64,000 nt of DNA from HGM04593 sp045636545 (GTDB lineage: Bacteria > Bacteroidota > Bacteroidia > Bacteroidales > Bacteroidaceae), in NCBI GenBank assembly GCA_045636545.1, contig JAZTXR010000095.1, forward strand, positions 21,351 through 85,350. Direction: 5' to 3'. Position 1 is the stretch's first letter, and the number at the start of each line of letters is the position of its first letter. The notes under the pieces were generated by a model that saw only the letters and a program-made list of their open reading frames with translations, was not told where the DNA came from and did not search any database. Shown piece by piece: positions 35,053 through 43,777 of the stretch. The translations under genes were made by a program, and so were the position numbers.

Positions 35053-36174
35053 ATGACTATGAATGACAATAAACGATTGCTTTCGCTCGATGTGCTGCGC
35101 GGCTTCGACCTCTTTTTGCTTGTGGCGTTGCAGCCCGTCCTTGTTGCCGTGCTCGGGCAGTTGGACTGCGAGGCATTGAACAATACCGTGCTCTATCAGC
35201 TCGACCATGCCGGGTGGGAGGGCGTGCGCGTGTGGGATATGGTCATGCCGCTCTTCCTCTTCATGTCGGGCGTTACAATGCCATACTCCCTGCCAAAGTA
35301 CAGGACACAGAACGGCGACCTCAAAGTGTGGGGGCGTGTCCTCAAGCGTTTTGCCTTGCTCTTTCTGCTCGGTATGCTGGTTCAGGGCAACATTCTTGCC
35401 CTTGATTCCGGCAGGATATATCTCTACAGCAACACCCTGCAAGCCATCGCTGTGGGCTATCTGCTCACTATGCCCATGGTGCTCTACCTGAACCCCAAAC
35501 AGCAGATTGTTGCAATTGCTGCATTGCTGGTCATCTATTCAGTGCCCATGCACCTGCACGGTGACTGGAGTGCGCAAGGGAACTTTGCGGCTATGGTTGA
35601 CAAGGCTGTGTTGGGGCGTTTCCGCGACGGCAGTCAGCTTGCTGCCGACGGCACTGTGCTGTTTGCTGCCTGGTACGATTATACATGGCTGTGGAGCAGT
35701 CTCACCTTCTGCTGTACCGTGGCACTCGGTTCGCTCGCAGGTCATTTCACCAAGGCCGGGAACAGCGACCGCAAGGCAACTGCACGCAAGCTGGCGTTGG
35801 TTGGCGTGGTTTTGTTCGCTGCCGGCTTGCTGTGTGGTTTTGTACAACCCGTGGTAAAGCGTATATGGACGGCAAGTTTCACACTCTACAGCGCCGGCTG
35901 GTGCTACCTGTTGCTTGCCCTCTTCTATTGGTGGATTGATGTCAAAGGCCACACGCGCGGCTGGGACTGGCTGCTATGCTTCGGTTGCAATGCCATAACA
36001 GCCTATCTCATTGGCGAGATGGTGAACTTCCGCAGCATAGCCCGCTCGCTCTTCTATGGTACAGAACAGTACCTTGGCGACTGGTATCCTGTGCTGCTCA
36101 CACTGTGCAACAGCATTGTGGTCTATCTCATTCTGCGGGTCATGTACAGGAACAGGATTTTCCTGAAAGTGTAA
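35053..36174 (+). CDS. DUF5009 / NagX-like multispanning membrane protein (HGSNAT homologue)
   Basis: 373 residues with about ten membrane helices. The N-terminal motif LLSLDVLRGFDLFLLVAL and the WEGVRVWDMVMPLFLFMSGVTMPYSL segment (His in DHAGW just before) match COG4299, related to lysosomal heparan-alpha-glucosaminide N-acetyltransferase. Bacterial members sit in GlcNAc and glycosaminoglycan loci and are thought to acetylate or move amino sugars at the inner membrane. A start two codons later (35059) is equally possible. Placement beside the glycan island suggests an amino-sugar role, but this is inference. Confidence 0.85.
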   Translation: MTMNDNKRLLSLDVLRGFDLFLLVALQPVLVAVLGQLDCEALNNTVLYQLDHAGWEGVRVWDMVMPLFLFMSGVTMPYSLPKYRTQNGDLKVWGRVLKRFALLFLLGMLVQGNILALDSGRIYLYSNTLQAIAVGYLLTMPMVLYLNPKQQIVAIAALLVIYSVPMHLHGDWSAQGNFAAMVDKAVLGRFRDGSQLAADGTVLFAAWYDYTWLWSSLTFCCTVALGSLAGHFTKAGNSDRKATARKLALVGVVLFAAGLLCGFVQPVVKRIWTASFTLYSAGWCYLLLALFYWWIDVKGHTRGWDWLLCFGCNAITAYLIGEMVNFRSIARSLFYGTEQYLGDWYPVLLTLCNSIVVYLILRVMYRNRIFLKV

Positions 36175-36225
36175 TGAGGCCTATTGAGACTATACAGAAC
36201 TCAAGATGGTGAGTTGTACTGTATG

Positions 36226-36250
36226 ACGGTACTCCCCACCGTTTTTTTTT
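36226..36250 (+). terminator. Candidate terminator before the DsbA-like gene
   Basis: ACGGT and ACCGT arms with a 7-nt loop, followed by nine T. Short stem but a strong T-run. Confidence 0.55.
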
Positions 36251-36306
36251 CTCATGGAACATTCTCCCCCGTCTGTTGTTTCTTTTATACACCAAAAGAG
36301 AATGTT

Positions 36307-37284
36307 ATGAGCAATATGAAGATTACTGTTTTTCCCGACCCCGTGTGTACCTGGTGCTGGGGTAGTGTGCCAGTTTGGCGTGCGTTGGCCTATCATTATG
36401 GCGAGCGTCTTGAACTCGATTACGTTATGGGTGGCATGATAGAGGACATCAAAAGCTACAACAACCGCCGTCTCTCCATAGGCGGCGACATAGCCCTCTC
36501 CAACCGCAAGATGCATGAGCATTGGCTCGATGCCTCGGCCATACACGGAATGCCTGTCTGCGAGCATGGCTTCCGTCTCTTTTCGCCCGAGCGTCCCTCT
36601 ACGATACCGCAGAACCTGGCCTATCTTGCCGCGCGTGTCTACGAGGCACGTTACTCGGGCGAGGTGAAGCCCGGCACGGCGCGCCACTACCTGCGCCATC
36701 TGCAGGAGGCTACTGCCGTCGATGCCGTGCTCACAAACGACATCGATACGCTTGTGGATATGTCGGCCATCGTGAGCTTCGAGCCCGAGAAGTTCCGCTC
36801 CATCTACAGTGGCAGTGTGGTAAAGACCCTTTACGACGAGGGCAAGGCCTTCTGCCGCAACTACGAAGTGAGCTCCTTCCCATCCTACCTTGTAAGCTAC
36901 CGTGGCGAGGAGATGCTGTTGCGCGGCTACTCCACATACGACATTGTGCGCAACTGCATCGAGCAGCTCTCGTTCGGCAACATCAAGCCCATCAATGACG
37001 GCCGCGAAAAGTTCACGGCAGAGAACGTGCTGCGCTTCATCGACGGTTACGGCTCGGCCTATCCCGTGGAGATTGCCACAGCCTTCGGGCTTGCAAGGCG
37101 CAACGGCCACACGGCGCTGAACATTGAGTCGTACGAGCGCCTTCCCGACGTGCTCGATGAGCTCGTTACCTCGGGAGCCGTGGCCACAATGCCTCGCGGC
37201 AATGGCTTCATCTGCTATAACCTCAACGGCAAGCACCCCAAACCGCATGTCCACGGGCACGAATATGCCGGCGCTGTTTCCTGA
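36307..37284 (+). CDS. DsbA-family thioredoxin-fold oxidoreductase
   Basis: 325 residues from MSNMKITVFPDPVC; the frame continues 41 codons upstream through a terminator-like T-run that is not protein-like. The active site is CTWCW at about residues 14-18, the CxxC pattern of DsbA/FrnE-type proteins, in the first beta strand, with the cis-Pro loop at SSFPSYLV (~195-200). No signal peptide, so it acts in the cytoplasm, like FrnE-type DsbA proteins. Residues ~235-310 look like a winged-helix extension (FIDGYGSAYPVEIATAFGLA). The next two genes (cyclophilin, peroxiredoxin) fit protein folding and redox upkeep. Confidence 0.85.
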   Translation: MSNMKITVFPDPVCTWCWGSVPVWRALAYHYGERLELDYVMGGMIEDIKSYNNRRLSIGGDIALSNRKMHEHWLDASAIHGMPVCEHGFRLFSPERPSTIPQNLAYLAARVYEARYSGEVKPGTARHYLRHLQEATAVDAVLTNDIDTLVDMSAIVSFEPEKFRSIYSGSVVKTLYDEGKAFCRNYEVSSFPSYLVSYRGEEMLLRGYSTYDIVRNCIEQLSFGNIKPINDGREKFTAENVLRFIDGYGSAYPVEIATAFGLARRNGHTALNIESYERLPDVLDELVTSGAVATMPRGNGFICYNLNGKHPKPHVHGHEYAGAVS

Positions 37285-37291
37285 TACCGTC

Positions 37292-37330
37292 AAAGCGTGA
37301 GAGATATACATTGTCTTTCACGCTTTTTTT
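37292..37330 (+). terminator. Terminator of the DsbA-like gene
   Basis: A 9-bp stem (37292-37300 with 37318-37326), long loop, T-run to 37330. Confidence 0.75.
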
Positions 37331-37358
37331 GTATCTTAGCGCGGTCAAAATATATTCT

Positions 37359-38030
37359 ATGAAAAATATTCTTTATGTTTTTGCAGCCTTGCTGCTTCTC
37401 TCCTGTGGCTCGTCAAAGGAGGTTATGGTGCGCATGCGCACCACGGCCGGCGACATTGACCTCTGCCTCTATGACGATACCCCAAAGCACAAGGCGAACT
37501 TCCTGAAACTGGTGAAGGAGCACCGCTACGATTCTCTCCTTTTCCATCGTGTCATCAAGGACTTCATGATACAAGGTGGCGACCCCGACTCCAAGAATGC
37601 TCCGGCCGGTGTGCTGCTTGGTGAGGGTGACTTGGGCTACACCGTAGAGGCGGAGCTCATGCCCGACGTGCATTTCCATCGTCGCGGTGTCCTTGCAGCT
37701 GCGCGTGAGGGCGACGACGTGAACCCCTCTAAGGCATCCTCGTCAATGCAGTTCTACATTGTCTGGGGAAAGGTCTACACTGCCGGGCAATTGGCTGCCT
37801 ACAAGGATTTCTATGAAAGGCGTACCGGTCGTGAGCTTGTTATAACCCCCGAGCGCGAGGCTGCATATACGACAATTGGCGGCACGCCGCACCTCGATGG
37901 CGAGTACACCGTCTTTGGCGAGGTTGTCAGCGGCCTTGATGTCGTGGAGAGGATTCAGAGCGTGCCCTGTGATGACAATGACCGCCCACTCCAGGATGTG
38001 AGAATACTTGATGTAGAGATTATAAAATGA
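37359..38030 (+). CDS. Cyclophilin-type peptidyl-prolyl isomerase lipoprotein
   Basis: 223 residues from MKNILYVFAALLLLSCGSS, whose LLSC lipobox predicts a lipid-anchored envelope protein; an ATG 16 codons upstream is outside a plausible signal. Cyclophilin landmarks are MRTTAGDIDLCLYDDTPKH, LLFHRVIKDFMIQGGDP and SSMQFYIVWG, with a typical insertion (LAAYKDFYERRTGREL) seen in Bacteroidetes cyclophilins, then DGEYTVFGEVVSGLDVVERI. It should speed proline isomerisation during periplasmic folding. The peroxiredoxin gene follows 7 bp after the stop. Confidence 0.93.
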   Translation: MKNILYVFAALLLLSCGSSKEVMVRMRTTAGDIDLCLYDDTPKHKANFLKLVKEHRYDSLLFHRVIKDFMIQGGDPDSKNAPAGVLLGEGDLGYTVEAELMPDVHFHRRGVLAAAREGDDVNPSKASSSMQFYIVWGKVYTAGQLAAYKDFYERRTGRELVITPEREAAYTTIGGTPHLDGEYTVFGEVVSGLDVVERIQSVPCDDNDRPLQDVRILDVEIIK

Positions 38031-38037
38031 TAGTTAT

Positions 38038-38490
38038 ATGCTGAATATTGGTGAAAAAGCCCCTGACCTCCTTGGAATGGACGAGCAGGGCAACGAACAG
38101 AGAGTGAGCGCATACAGTGGTCGCAAACTTGTGGTCTATTTCTATCCAAAGGACAGCACCCCCGGCTGTACTGCCGAGGCCTGCTCTTTGCGCGACGGTA
38201 TGGACGACCTTGTGGCGGCCGGCTATGCAGTGGTGGGCATCAGTGCCGACGGTGCATCGTCGCACCGGCGTTTCAAGGAGAAGCAGCAGCTGAACTTCCC
38301 GCTTGTTGCCGATGTGGACAAGAGCACCATAATGGCTTTTGGCGCTTATGGCGAGAAAAAGATGGCCGGCAGGGTCTATATGGGCATCCTGCGCACCACC
38401 TTTGTCATTGACGGCAGTGGTGTCATTGAGCGTGTGATAACCAAGGTCGATACCAAGAACGCCGCAAAGCAGATACTCGATACAAAATAA
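38038..38490 (+). CDS. bcp: Thioredoxin-dependent peroxiredoxin, Bcp type
   Basis: 150 residues. VVYFYPKDSTPGCTAEACSL holds the peroxidatic Cys (TPGCT, ~45) and a possible resolving Cys five residues on (EAC), the pattern of Bcp/PrxQ. It reduces peroxides and alkyl hydroperoxides using thioredoxin in the cytoplasm. The end LRTTFVIDGSGVIERVI is typical. It directly follows the cyclophilin gene and is probably co-transcribed. A MITE-like repeat begins 3 bp after its stop. Confidence 0.95.
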   Translation: MLNIGEKAPDLLGMDEQGNEQRVSAYSGRKLVVYFYPKDSTPGCTAEACSLRDGMDDLVAAGYAVVGISADGASSHRRFKEKQQLNFPLVADVDKSTIMAFGAYGEKKMAGRVYMGILRTTFVIDGSGVIERVITKVDTKNAAKQILDTK

Positions 38491-38492
38491 AG

Positions 38493-38658
38493 TAATAATA
38501 TAGCAGTTGACCCACATACTGACAAAACGCGTAGATGTCATGTCGACCGTAGTGGAGACATCTCTTTATTCGCGGTTTGAGATCCTTTGACTGCGCTCAG
38601 ACGTGCTGTTGAGAGCTTGCTCGAAAAATGACATTTTGGGTCAACATCTATATTATTA
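38493..38658. mobile_element. MITE-like palindromic repeat, copy 1
   Basis: 166 bp bounded by ~22-bp imperfect terminal inverted repeats (TAATAATATAG.AGTTGACCCA and TGGGTCAAC..CTATATTATTA). The inner part has GATGTCATGTCGACCGTAGT. It matches 44852-44997 closely at both ends and in the inner motif. It has no coding capacity. Confidence 0.75.
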
Positions 38659-38679
38659 CACAAAATAATCCAATAGAAA

Positions 38680-39582
38680 ATGCTACCATTCCAATTCCTG
38701 AACACTATTGCAGCCGATACCACGGCAGTGGTGGGCTTCCACGAGATGATGTCTACGCTCTCGGGCATGTCCCCCGATGAGATAAGACAGGCCATAACAG
38801 CCTTTGTGCTCTCTTTCTCAATAAAACTCATCAAGGTGCTCCTCATCTGGTTCGTGGGGCGCTGGGTGCTCAAACATATTGTCAAACTCCTTATCCGCAT
38901 AATGGAGAAACACATAGACAACGTATCTGTGCGCACTTTTGTCATCAGCCTTGTCGATGTGGTCATGATGATTCTCCTGTTGCTCATGATTATCGGTGTC
39001 CTCGGCATCGACACATCTTCGTTCATTGCCGTCTTTGCTTCGGCCGGTGTGGCCATAGGTATGGCGTTGAGCGGCACATTGCAGAACTTTGCCGGCGGTG
39101 TCATGATACTGCTTTTCCGTCCCTTCAAGGTGGGCGATTTCATTGAGGCACAGGGCGTGTCGGGCACGGTGAAGCAGATTCAGATATTCAATACCATTGT
39201 GCACACCGGCGACAACAAGGTCATTCTTCTGCCCAATGGTCCGGTCTCCACGGGTATAATCAACAACTACTCCCGCGAGCCGTTGCGCCGTCTCGACATG
39301 ACCTTCTCCATCAGCTATGGCAACGATTTCAGTAAGGCCAGGGCTGTGCTCCAGCGCCTTATTGCCGAGGATGCGCGCGTGCTCACAGAACCGGCCGCAC
39401 CGCTCATTGAACTGAGCGAGCTGGCAGCGAGCTCAATTGACATAGTTGTACGTGTGTGGTGCAGGCAGAGCGACTATTGGGGAATAAAGTTCGACCTCAA
39501 CAGAAAAGTCTATGACACATTCCCCAAGGAGGGGCTGGAATTCCCGTTCCAGACATTTACTGTTAACGTCACAAAAGAGTGA
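38680..39582 (+). CDS. Small-conductance mechanosensitive channel (MscS family)
   Basis: 300 residues. Three membrane helices (about 40-65, 85-110, 112-140); the pore-lining third helix carries the Gly/Ala pattern FASAGVAIGMALSGTLQNFAGG. The beta domain follows with RPFKVGDFIEAQGVSGTVKQI and NNYSREPLRRLDM, then the C-terminal alpha/beta domain. It releases solutes during hypoosmotic shock. A 17-bp terminator hairpin follows. The gene starts 21 bp after the MITE-like element, so its promoter may lie in or before that repeat. Confidence 0.95.
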   Translation: MLPFQFLNTIAADTTAVVGFHEMMSTLSGMSPDEIRQAITAFVLSFSIKLIKVLLIWFVGRWVLKHIVKLLIRIMEKHIDNVSVRTFVISLVDVVMMILLLLMIIGVLGIDTSSFIAVFASAGVAIGMALSGTLQNFAGGVMILLFRPFKVGDFIEAQGVSGTVKQIQIFNTIVHTGDNKVILLPNGPVSTGIINNYSREPLRRLDMTFSISYGNDFSKARAVLQRLIAEDARVLTEPAAPLIELSELAASSIDIVVRVWCRQSDYWGIKFDLNRKVYDTFPKEGLEFPFQTFTVNVTKE

Positions 39583-39611
39583 AAAATACTGATTGCAACG
39601 TATCGGTACGC

Positions 39612-39650
39612 TTTGCGGCAGAGAGTGGATGCGCCACTTTCTGCCGCAAA
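39612..39650 (+). terminator. mscS terminator
   Basis: A 17-bp stem with one wobble pair (39612-39628 with 39634-39650), 5-nt loop. The T-run is weak. Confidence 0.75.
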
Positions 39651-39802
39651 TGTTAAATATTTCGTCGTGTATGAAAAATATCAATCCGTAAAATGTGTTA
39701 AAAAATATTTTTTTGTAATTTTGCACGCCGTTTGCGAAAGCGCGTTTGGCGCGGCCTGCAAATGAGGCTTTTTTTACTGTGAAAAAACAATAGAACATCA
39801 TA

Positions 39803-41506
39803 ATGAAAGCAAAGAACATCATTGATTTTCATCCCAAGTTCATCGACACGATGAAGAACTACTCACGTGAGAAGTTTTCGGCTGACGTGATGGCCGGAAT
39901 AATTGTAGGTATCGTTGCCATCCCCCTTGCAATTGCCTTTGGTATTGCCAGTGGTGTGGGCCCTGCCGAGGGTCTCATGACAGCGGTCATTGCCGGTGTG
40001 CTCATCTCCATCCTCGGAGGTTCAAAGGTGCAGATTGGCGGTCCTACGGGTGCATTCATCGTAATCATCTATGGCGTTATACAGCAGTACGGCATCGCCG
40101 GTCTTGCCATAGCAACCGTCATGGCCGGTATAATCCTTGTCATAATGGGTCTGTGCCGTCTTGGAACAATAATCAAGTTCATGCCTTATCCCATTATCAT
40201 CGGCTTCACGGGCGGTATTGCAATCACCATCTTCTCAACACAGATTAATGACCTCTTCGGTCTTGGCATTGAGAGCGTACCCGCGAACTTTGTCGACAAG
40301 TGGGTGTGCTATGCGCAGAACATCACAAGGATAGACTATTGGAGTGCCGGCATGGGCATCCTCAGCGTGGCGCTCATTGCCGTCACCCCCAAGTTCTCAA
40401 AGAAAATCCCCGGCTCGCTACTTGCCATTGTGGTGATGACACTCATTGCATGGCTGTTGCGTGAGTATGCCGGTGTTACAAGCATAAAGACCATCGGCGA
40501 CCTCTATGAACTGCCCGAGGGTTTCCCACCGTTCACAGTTCCTTCGATTCCCGAGGGCAAGACACTTTTTGGTGCAATGCAGGAACTTGCTCCCGTAGCG
40601 TTCACAATAGCAATGCTGGGCGCTATCGAGTCGCTCCTCTCGGCCATGGTTGCCGACGGTGTCATCGGTGACCGCCACAACTCGAATACCGAGCTCATAG
40701 GTCAGGGTGTCGCAAACATCGTTGCACCATTCTTCGGTGGCATCCCTGCTACAGGTGCAATTGCCCGCACAATGGCAAACATCAACAACGGCGGCCGCAC
40801 TCCTGTTGCCGGTATCGTCCACACACTTGTTCTGTTGCTTGTGTTGCTCTTCCTTGGCAGCCTTGTAAAGCTCATCCCAATGTGCTGCCTTGCCGGCGTG
40901 CTTGTGATGGTGTCATACAACATGAGCGGCTGGAGAACCATCGTCTCAATGTGCAAGAGCTCGATGTCGGGCACAAGCGTGCTTTTCGTGACACTGCTGC
41001 TCACCGTCTTCTTTGACCTAACACTGGCTATCGAGGTGGGTCTTGTAATGGCAATCGTAATGTTCATGAAACGTGCAATGGAGAGCGCACACATCTCGGT
41101 TGTACGTGACGAGATGGGTGTGCACAACGACGGCGAGAAGGACGAGGTGCTTGCCATCCCGGCAAATGCCGAGGTGTTTGAGATTGAAGGCCCCTTCTTC
41201 TTCGGTATCGCAAACAAGTTCGACGAGCTCACCCGCAACACCGATGCACGCCCCATCCGCATCATCCGTATGCGTAAGGTGACATTCATCGATGCCACCG
41301 GCTTGCATAACCTCGAAATCTTCCTGCACGCATCGCAAAGCGAGGGCAGGACAGTCATCCTCTCGGGTGTCCACGATAATGTCGAGAAGAGCCTGCGCAA
41401 GGCCGGTCTTGTCAAGCTCGTAGGCCGCGAGAATGTCTGCAGCAACATCCACCTTGCTCTGCAGCGCGCACAGGAGCTGTCGGACAAAATCGAGGCCGGC
41501 CGTTAA
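39803..41506 (+). CDS. SulP-family anion transporter with STAS domain
   Basis: 567 residues. SulP membrane domain ~30-430 with the family stretch ADVMAGIIVGIVAIPLAIAFG, GGPTGAFIVIIYGVI and FFGGIPATGAIARTMANINNGG. The STAS domain at ~445-555 ends the protein (PFFFGIANKFDEL, TFIDATGLHNLEIFL). Members carry sulfate, bicarbonate or other anions; the substrate is not determinable. TAATTTTG at 39716-39723 is a good -7 box ~80 bp before the start. The EamA gene starts 10 bp after the stop. Confidence 0.95.
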   Translation: MKAKNIIDFHPKFIDTMKNYSREKFSADVMAGIIVGIVAIPLAIAFGIASGVGPAEGLMTAVIAGVLISILGGSKVQIGGPTGAFIVIIYGVIQQYGIAGLAIATVMAGIILVIMGLCRLGTIIKFMPYPIIIGFTGGIAITIFSTQINDLFGLGIESVPANFVDKWVCYAQNITRIDYWSAGMGILSVALIAVTPKFSKKIPGSLLAIVVMTLIAWLLREYAGVTSIKTIGDLYELPEGFPPFTVPSIPEGKTLFGAMQELAPVAFTIAMLGAIESLLSAMVADGVIGDRHNSNTELIGQGVANIVAPFFGGIPATGAIARTMANINNGGRTPVAGIVHTLVLLLVLLFLGSLVKLIPMCCLAGVLVMVSYNMSGWRTIVSMCKSSMSGTSVLFVTLLLTVFFDLTLAIEVGLVMAIVMFMKRAMESAHISVVRDEMGVHNDGEKDEVLAIPANAEVFEIEGPFFFGIANKFDELTRNTDARPIRIIRMRKVTFIDATGLHNLEIFLHASQSEGRTVILSGVHDNVEKSLRKAGLVKLVGRENVCSNIHLALQRAQELSDKIEAGR

Positions 41507-41515
41507 GGCACAACC

Positions 41516-42415
41516 ATGAGCAACGGAGCACAGCCCAAGCCCACCCTGTGGGTATACGTCGCCGCATTCCTTATTGTGGTGGTGTGGGGTTGTACCTTCG
41601 TACAGACAAAGGTGCTCATAAACGCCGGGCTGCGCCCCGACGAGATATTCGCCCTGCGCTTTCTCATAGCCTATCTGCTCATGTTGCCTTTCTCGTGGCA
41701 AAGGCTTTTCCTGGGAAGTGTGCGGGATGAACTCATAGCCCTGATGCTTGGCCTCACCGGCGGGTCGCTCTATTTCATAGTAGAGAACTATGCGCTCGCC
41801 TACGGCTACTGCTCCAATGTATCGCTCATCGTCTGCCTCACGCCGTTGGTCACGGCGCTCATTGTGGGGTGGCGCTATCCCGCCGAGCGGCTGGGTAAGG
41901 GTGGTGCAATGGGTTCACTCCTTGCATTGGCCGGAATGGCTTTGGTGGTGTTCAACGGTAATTTCGTGCTCAAGCTCTCGCCGCTCGGCGATGTGCTTGC
42001 CCTTGCGGCCTGTCTCTGCTGGGCGCTCTATTCACTGCTCATAAAGCCTTTGGGAGCCAGGTACGACAATATGCTCATAACGCGCAAGGTCTTTGGCTAC
42101 GGTCTCCTCACTATTATTCCCCTGCTCCTTTGGCGCGGCATGGACATTGCCCTTGTCATTGAAGGCGGTGCCGCCGTCTGGGGCAACATACTCTTTTTGG
42201 GCGTTGTGGCATCAATGCTCTGTTTCCTCGGCTGGAACTGGTGTCTTGCCCGTCTTGGCACGGTGCGCGCCACAAATTTCCTCTATCTTAACCCGGTGGT
42301 AGCCATCGTCTCCTCGGCACTGGTGCTGGGCGAGCGTGTTACCTGGATTGCCCTCACAGGCGCTGTCCTCATCCTTGCCGGGCTGGTATATATCGACAAG
42401 AACAGGAGACGGTAG
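41516..42415 (+). CDS. EamA/DMT-superfamily permease
   Basis: 299 residues with ten membrane helices from two EamA repeats (~10-140 and ~155-290). Typical stretches are VVVWGCTFVQTKVLI, LRFLIAYLLMLPF and LYLNPVVAIVSSALVLGERVTW. It probably exports a small metabolite; the substrate is unknown. It follows sulP by 10 bp, likely one transcript, and converges on the acyltransferase gene with only 14 bp between stops. Confidence 0.92.
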   Translation: MSNGAQPKPTLWVYVAAFLIVVVWGCTFVQTKVLINAGLRPDEIFALRFLIAYLLMLPFSWQRLFLGSVRDELIALMLGLTGGSLYFIVENYALAYGYCSNVSLIVCLTPLVTALIVGWRYPAERLGKGGAMGSLLALAGMALVVFNGNFVLKLSPLGDVLALAACLCWALYSLLIKPLGARYDNMLITRKVFGYGLLTIIPLLLWRGMDIALVIEGGAAVWGNILFLGVVASMLCFLGWNWCLARLGTVRATNFLYLNPVVAIVSSALVLGERVTWIALTGAVLILAGLVYIDKNRRR

Positions 42416-42429
42416 CTTGTTTGCTGAAT

Positions 42430-43494
42430 TTAGCCCTTTGTGTTCGACAGGAAACGTTTGTGTATTGACCTGTATATAAGTGCAAGTGCAATGGAGGCTG
42501 ATAGGTATCCAAGAATGTAGGGCGTACGAATCATTTTACTACCAATATACTCAAAACACAAGAGGCGGATAATGGGGTGTACGGCGAAAAGGAATGATGA
42601 GAGGGTTCCAAACCAAACACAACCTTTGTCTATCCATTTGTAATGGCTCAGAACCTTTGTTAATCCAATAGAGGCTATGATGGCGAAAATGGGACTTATA
42701 CACCATGTGTAGTAGTTGGAATTTGATATGACGACCAACAAACCGCAAACAATTAACCATGCTGCATTTTTCCACGTCTTGTTGAATAATTTGCCAAATG
42801 ATTGGTATTCGGCAAACAATATGCCCATTGAAAATGGCAATATCCACCCGATGAAATTGTGTCTGGCATAGTTCAGTATCCCAACCTTATCAGGTAGACA
42901 AAATAGCATGATTAGTGATAATATGTTGATTAATAATAGAATACCCCCCCCCCTTGTTGAGGCGCTGCGAGTGCTGCTGTATTTACGGATAAGAGCGAAA
43001 AAAATGTAGAACTGGGCTATGAGGCCGAAAAACCAATATACACCGGGGGAGATACTGTTGGGAGCAAATATGTTTGATGTCAGTGTGAGTTGCAAGAGGA
43101 CCGGCCGATACTGGGAGCGTAAAATGTTTCTAATGGCAAAAAACATATATGGTATAATCATCAACAGAAAAACTCTTTTTAGATGTTTCCACACGAATGT
43201 ACCGGCTTTGAATGGTTGCTGTGTTGTAAAACCATATTTTAATGTGAGTCCATAGCCGCTGAGGAACAGGAATACAGCAACGCCATACCAACCCAAGAAA
43301 GAAAAGATATCTTTCCATAGAGTAGGATTGAATTCTAAAGCGCATTTGGCAAAGGTTATAGAGCGTGCAAGGTGGAATGTGAATTCATTCTCGGTAGTTG
43401 GCAATATAAGATGCAGAAGATTGTGCAGAACAATGAATATGATGGCGATGCCGCGCATTGATGTTGTCTCGTTTTTCGATAGAATTGGTTGCAT
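42430..43494 (-). CDS. Acyltransferase-3 family membrane protein with a 10-G tract
   Basis: 354 residues with about ten membrane helices. MRGIAIIFIVLHNLLHL (~13-29) is the N-terminal acyltransferase-3 motif with its catalytic-type His, and VAVFLFLSGYGLTLKYGF (~72-89) is the usual second motif. Such proteins transfer acyl groups to surface sugars or lipids. A run of ten G on the coding strand (complement 42944-42953, encoding RGGG near residue 181) sits mid-gene. A one-base slip would truncate the protein, so it may be phase variable. A TATCTTTG box for this strand is at 43588-43595. Base composition is more AT-rich than its neighbours, which may point to transfer. Confidence 0.85.
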   Translation of the reverse strand: MQPILSKNETTSMRGIAIIFIVLHNLLHLILPTTENEFTFHLARSITFAKCALEFNPTLWKDIFSFLGWYGVAVFLFLSGYGLTLKYGFTTQQPFKAGTFVWKHLKRVFLLMIIPYMFFAIRNILRSQYRPVLLQLTLTSNIFAPNSISPGVYWFFGLIAQFYIFFALIRKYSSTRSASTRGGGILLLINILSLIMLFCLPDKVGILNYARHNFIGWILPFSMGILFAEYQSFGKLFNKTWKNAAWLIVCGLLVVISNSNYYTWCISPIFAIIASIGLTKVLSHYKWIDKGCVWFGTLSSFLFAVHPIIRLLCFEYIGSKMIRTPYILGYLSASIALALIYRSIHKRFLSNTKG

Positions 43495-43646
43495 GGTGGT
43501 TTTGTATTGTGTTGTGTGTGTATTCCGTAGCGGAGCAGGTGTGCCCGTCGTTGTGTCTTTTTCGTGGTGTATGGATAGATTTTTTTACAAAGATATGCTT
43601 TAAAAATAACAAATGGTCCTTTGTTTGGAATTTTCGTTGATTTTTA

Positions 43647-43677
43647 TTGATATTTATCCCTCGATGAGCTAAATTTG
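43647..43677 (+). promoter_or_regulatory. Promoter of the 5'-nucleotidase gene
   Basis: TTG (43647-43649), 20-bp spacer, TAAATTTG (43670-43677). The leader is about 95 nt. Confidence 0.7.
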
Positions 43678-43777
43678 TATTTCGTTGTGGTGTGGCGGAT
43701 GTGAAGGGAGTGTCTTTTTTTACGTGCCGGTGATTAATGTACTTGTTTTTTTGAACTTTAAATAATTGGATAATAAA

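Noticed and set aside
36190..37311. 373-codon minus-strand frame
   Set aside because: Antisense to the DsbA-like gene; the sense frame has the CxxC active site and family matches.
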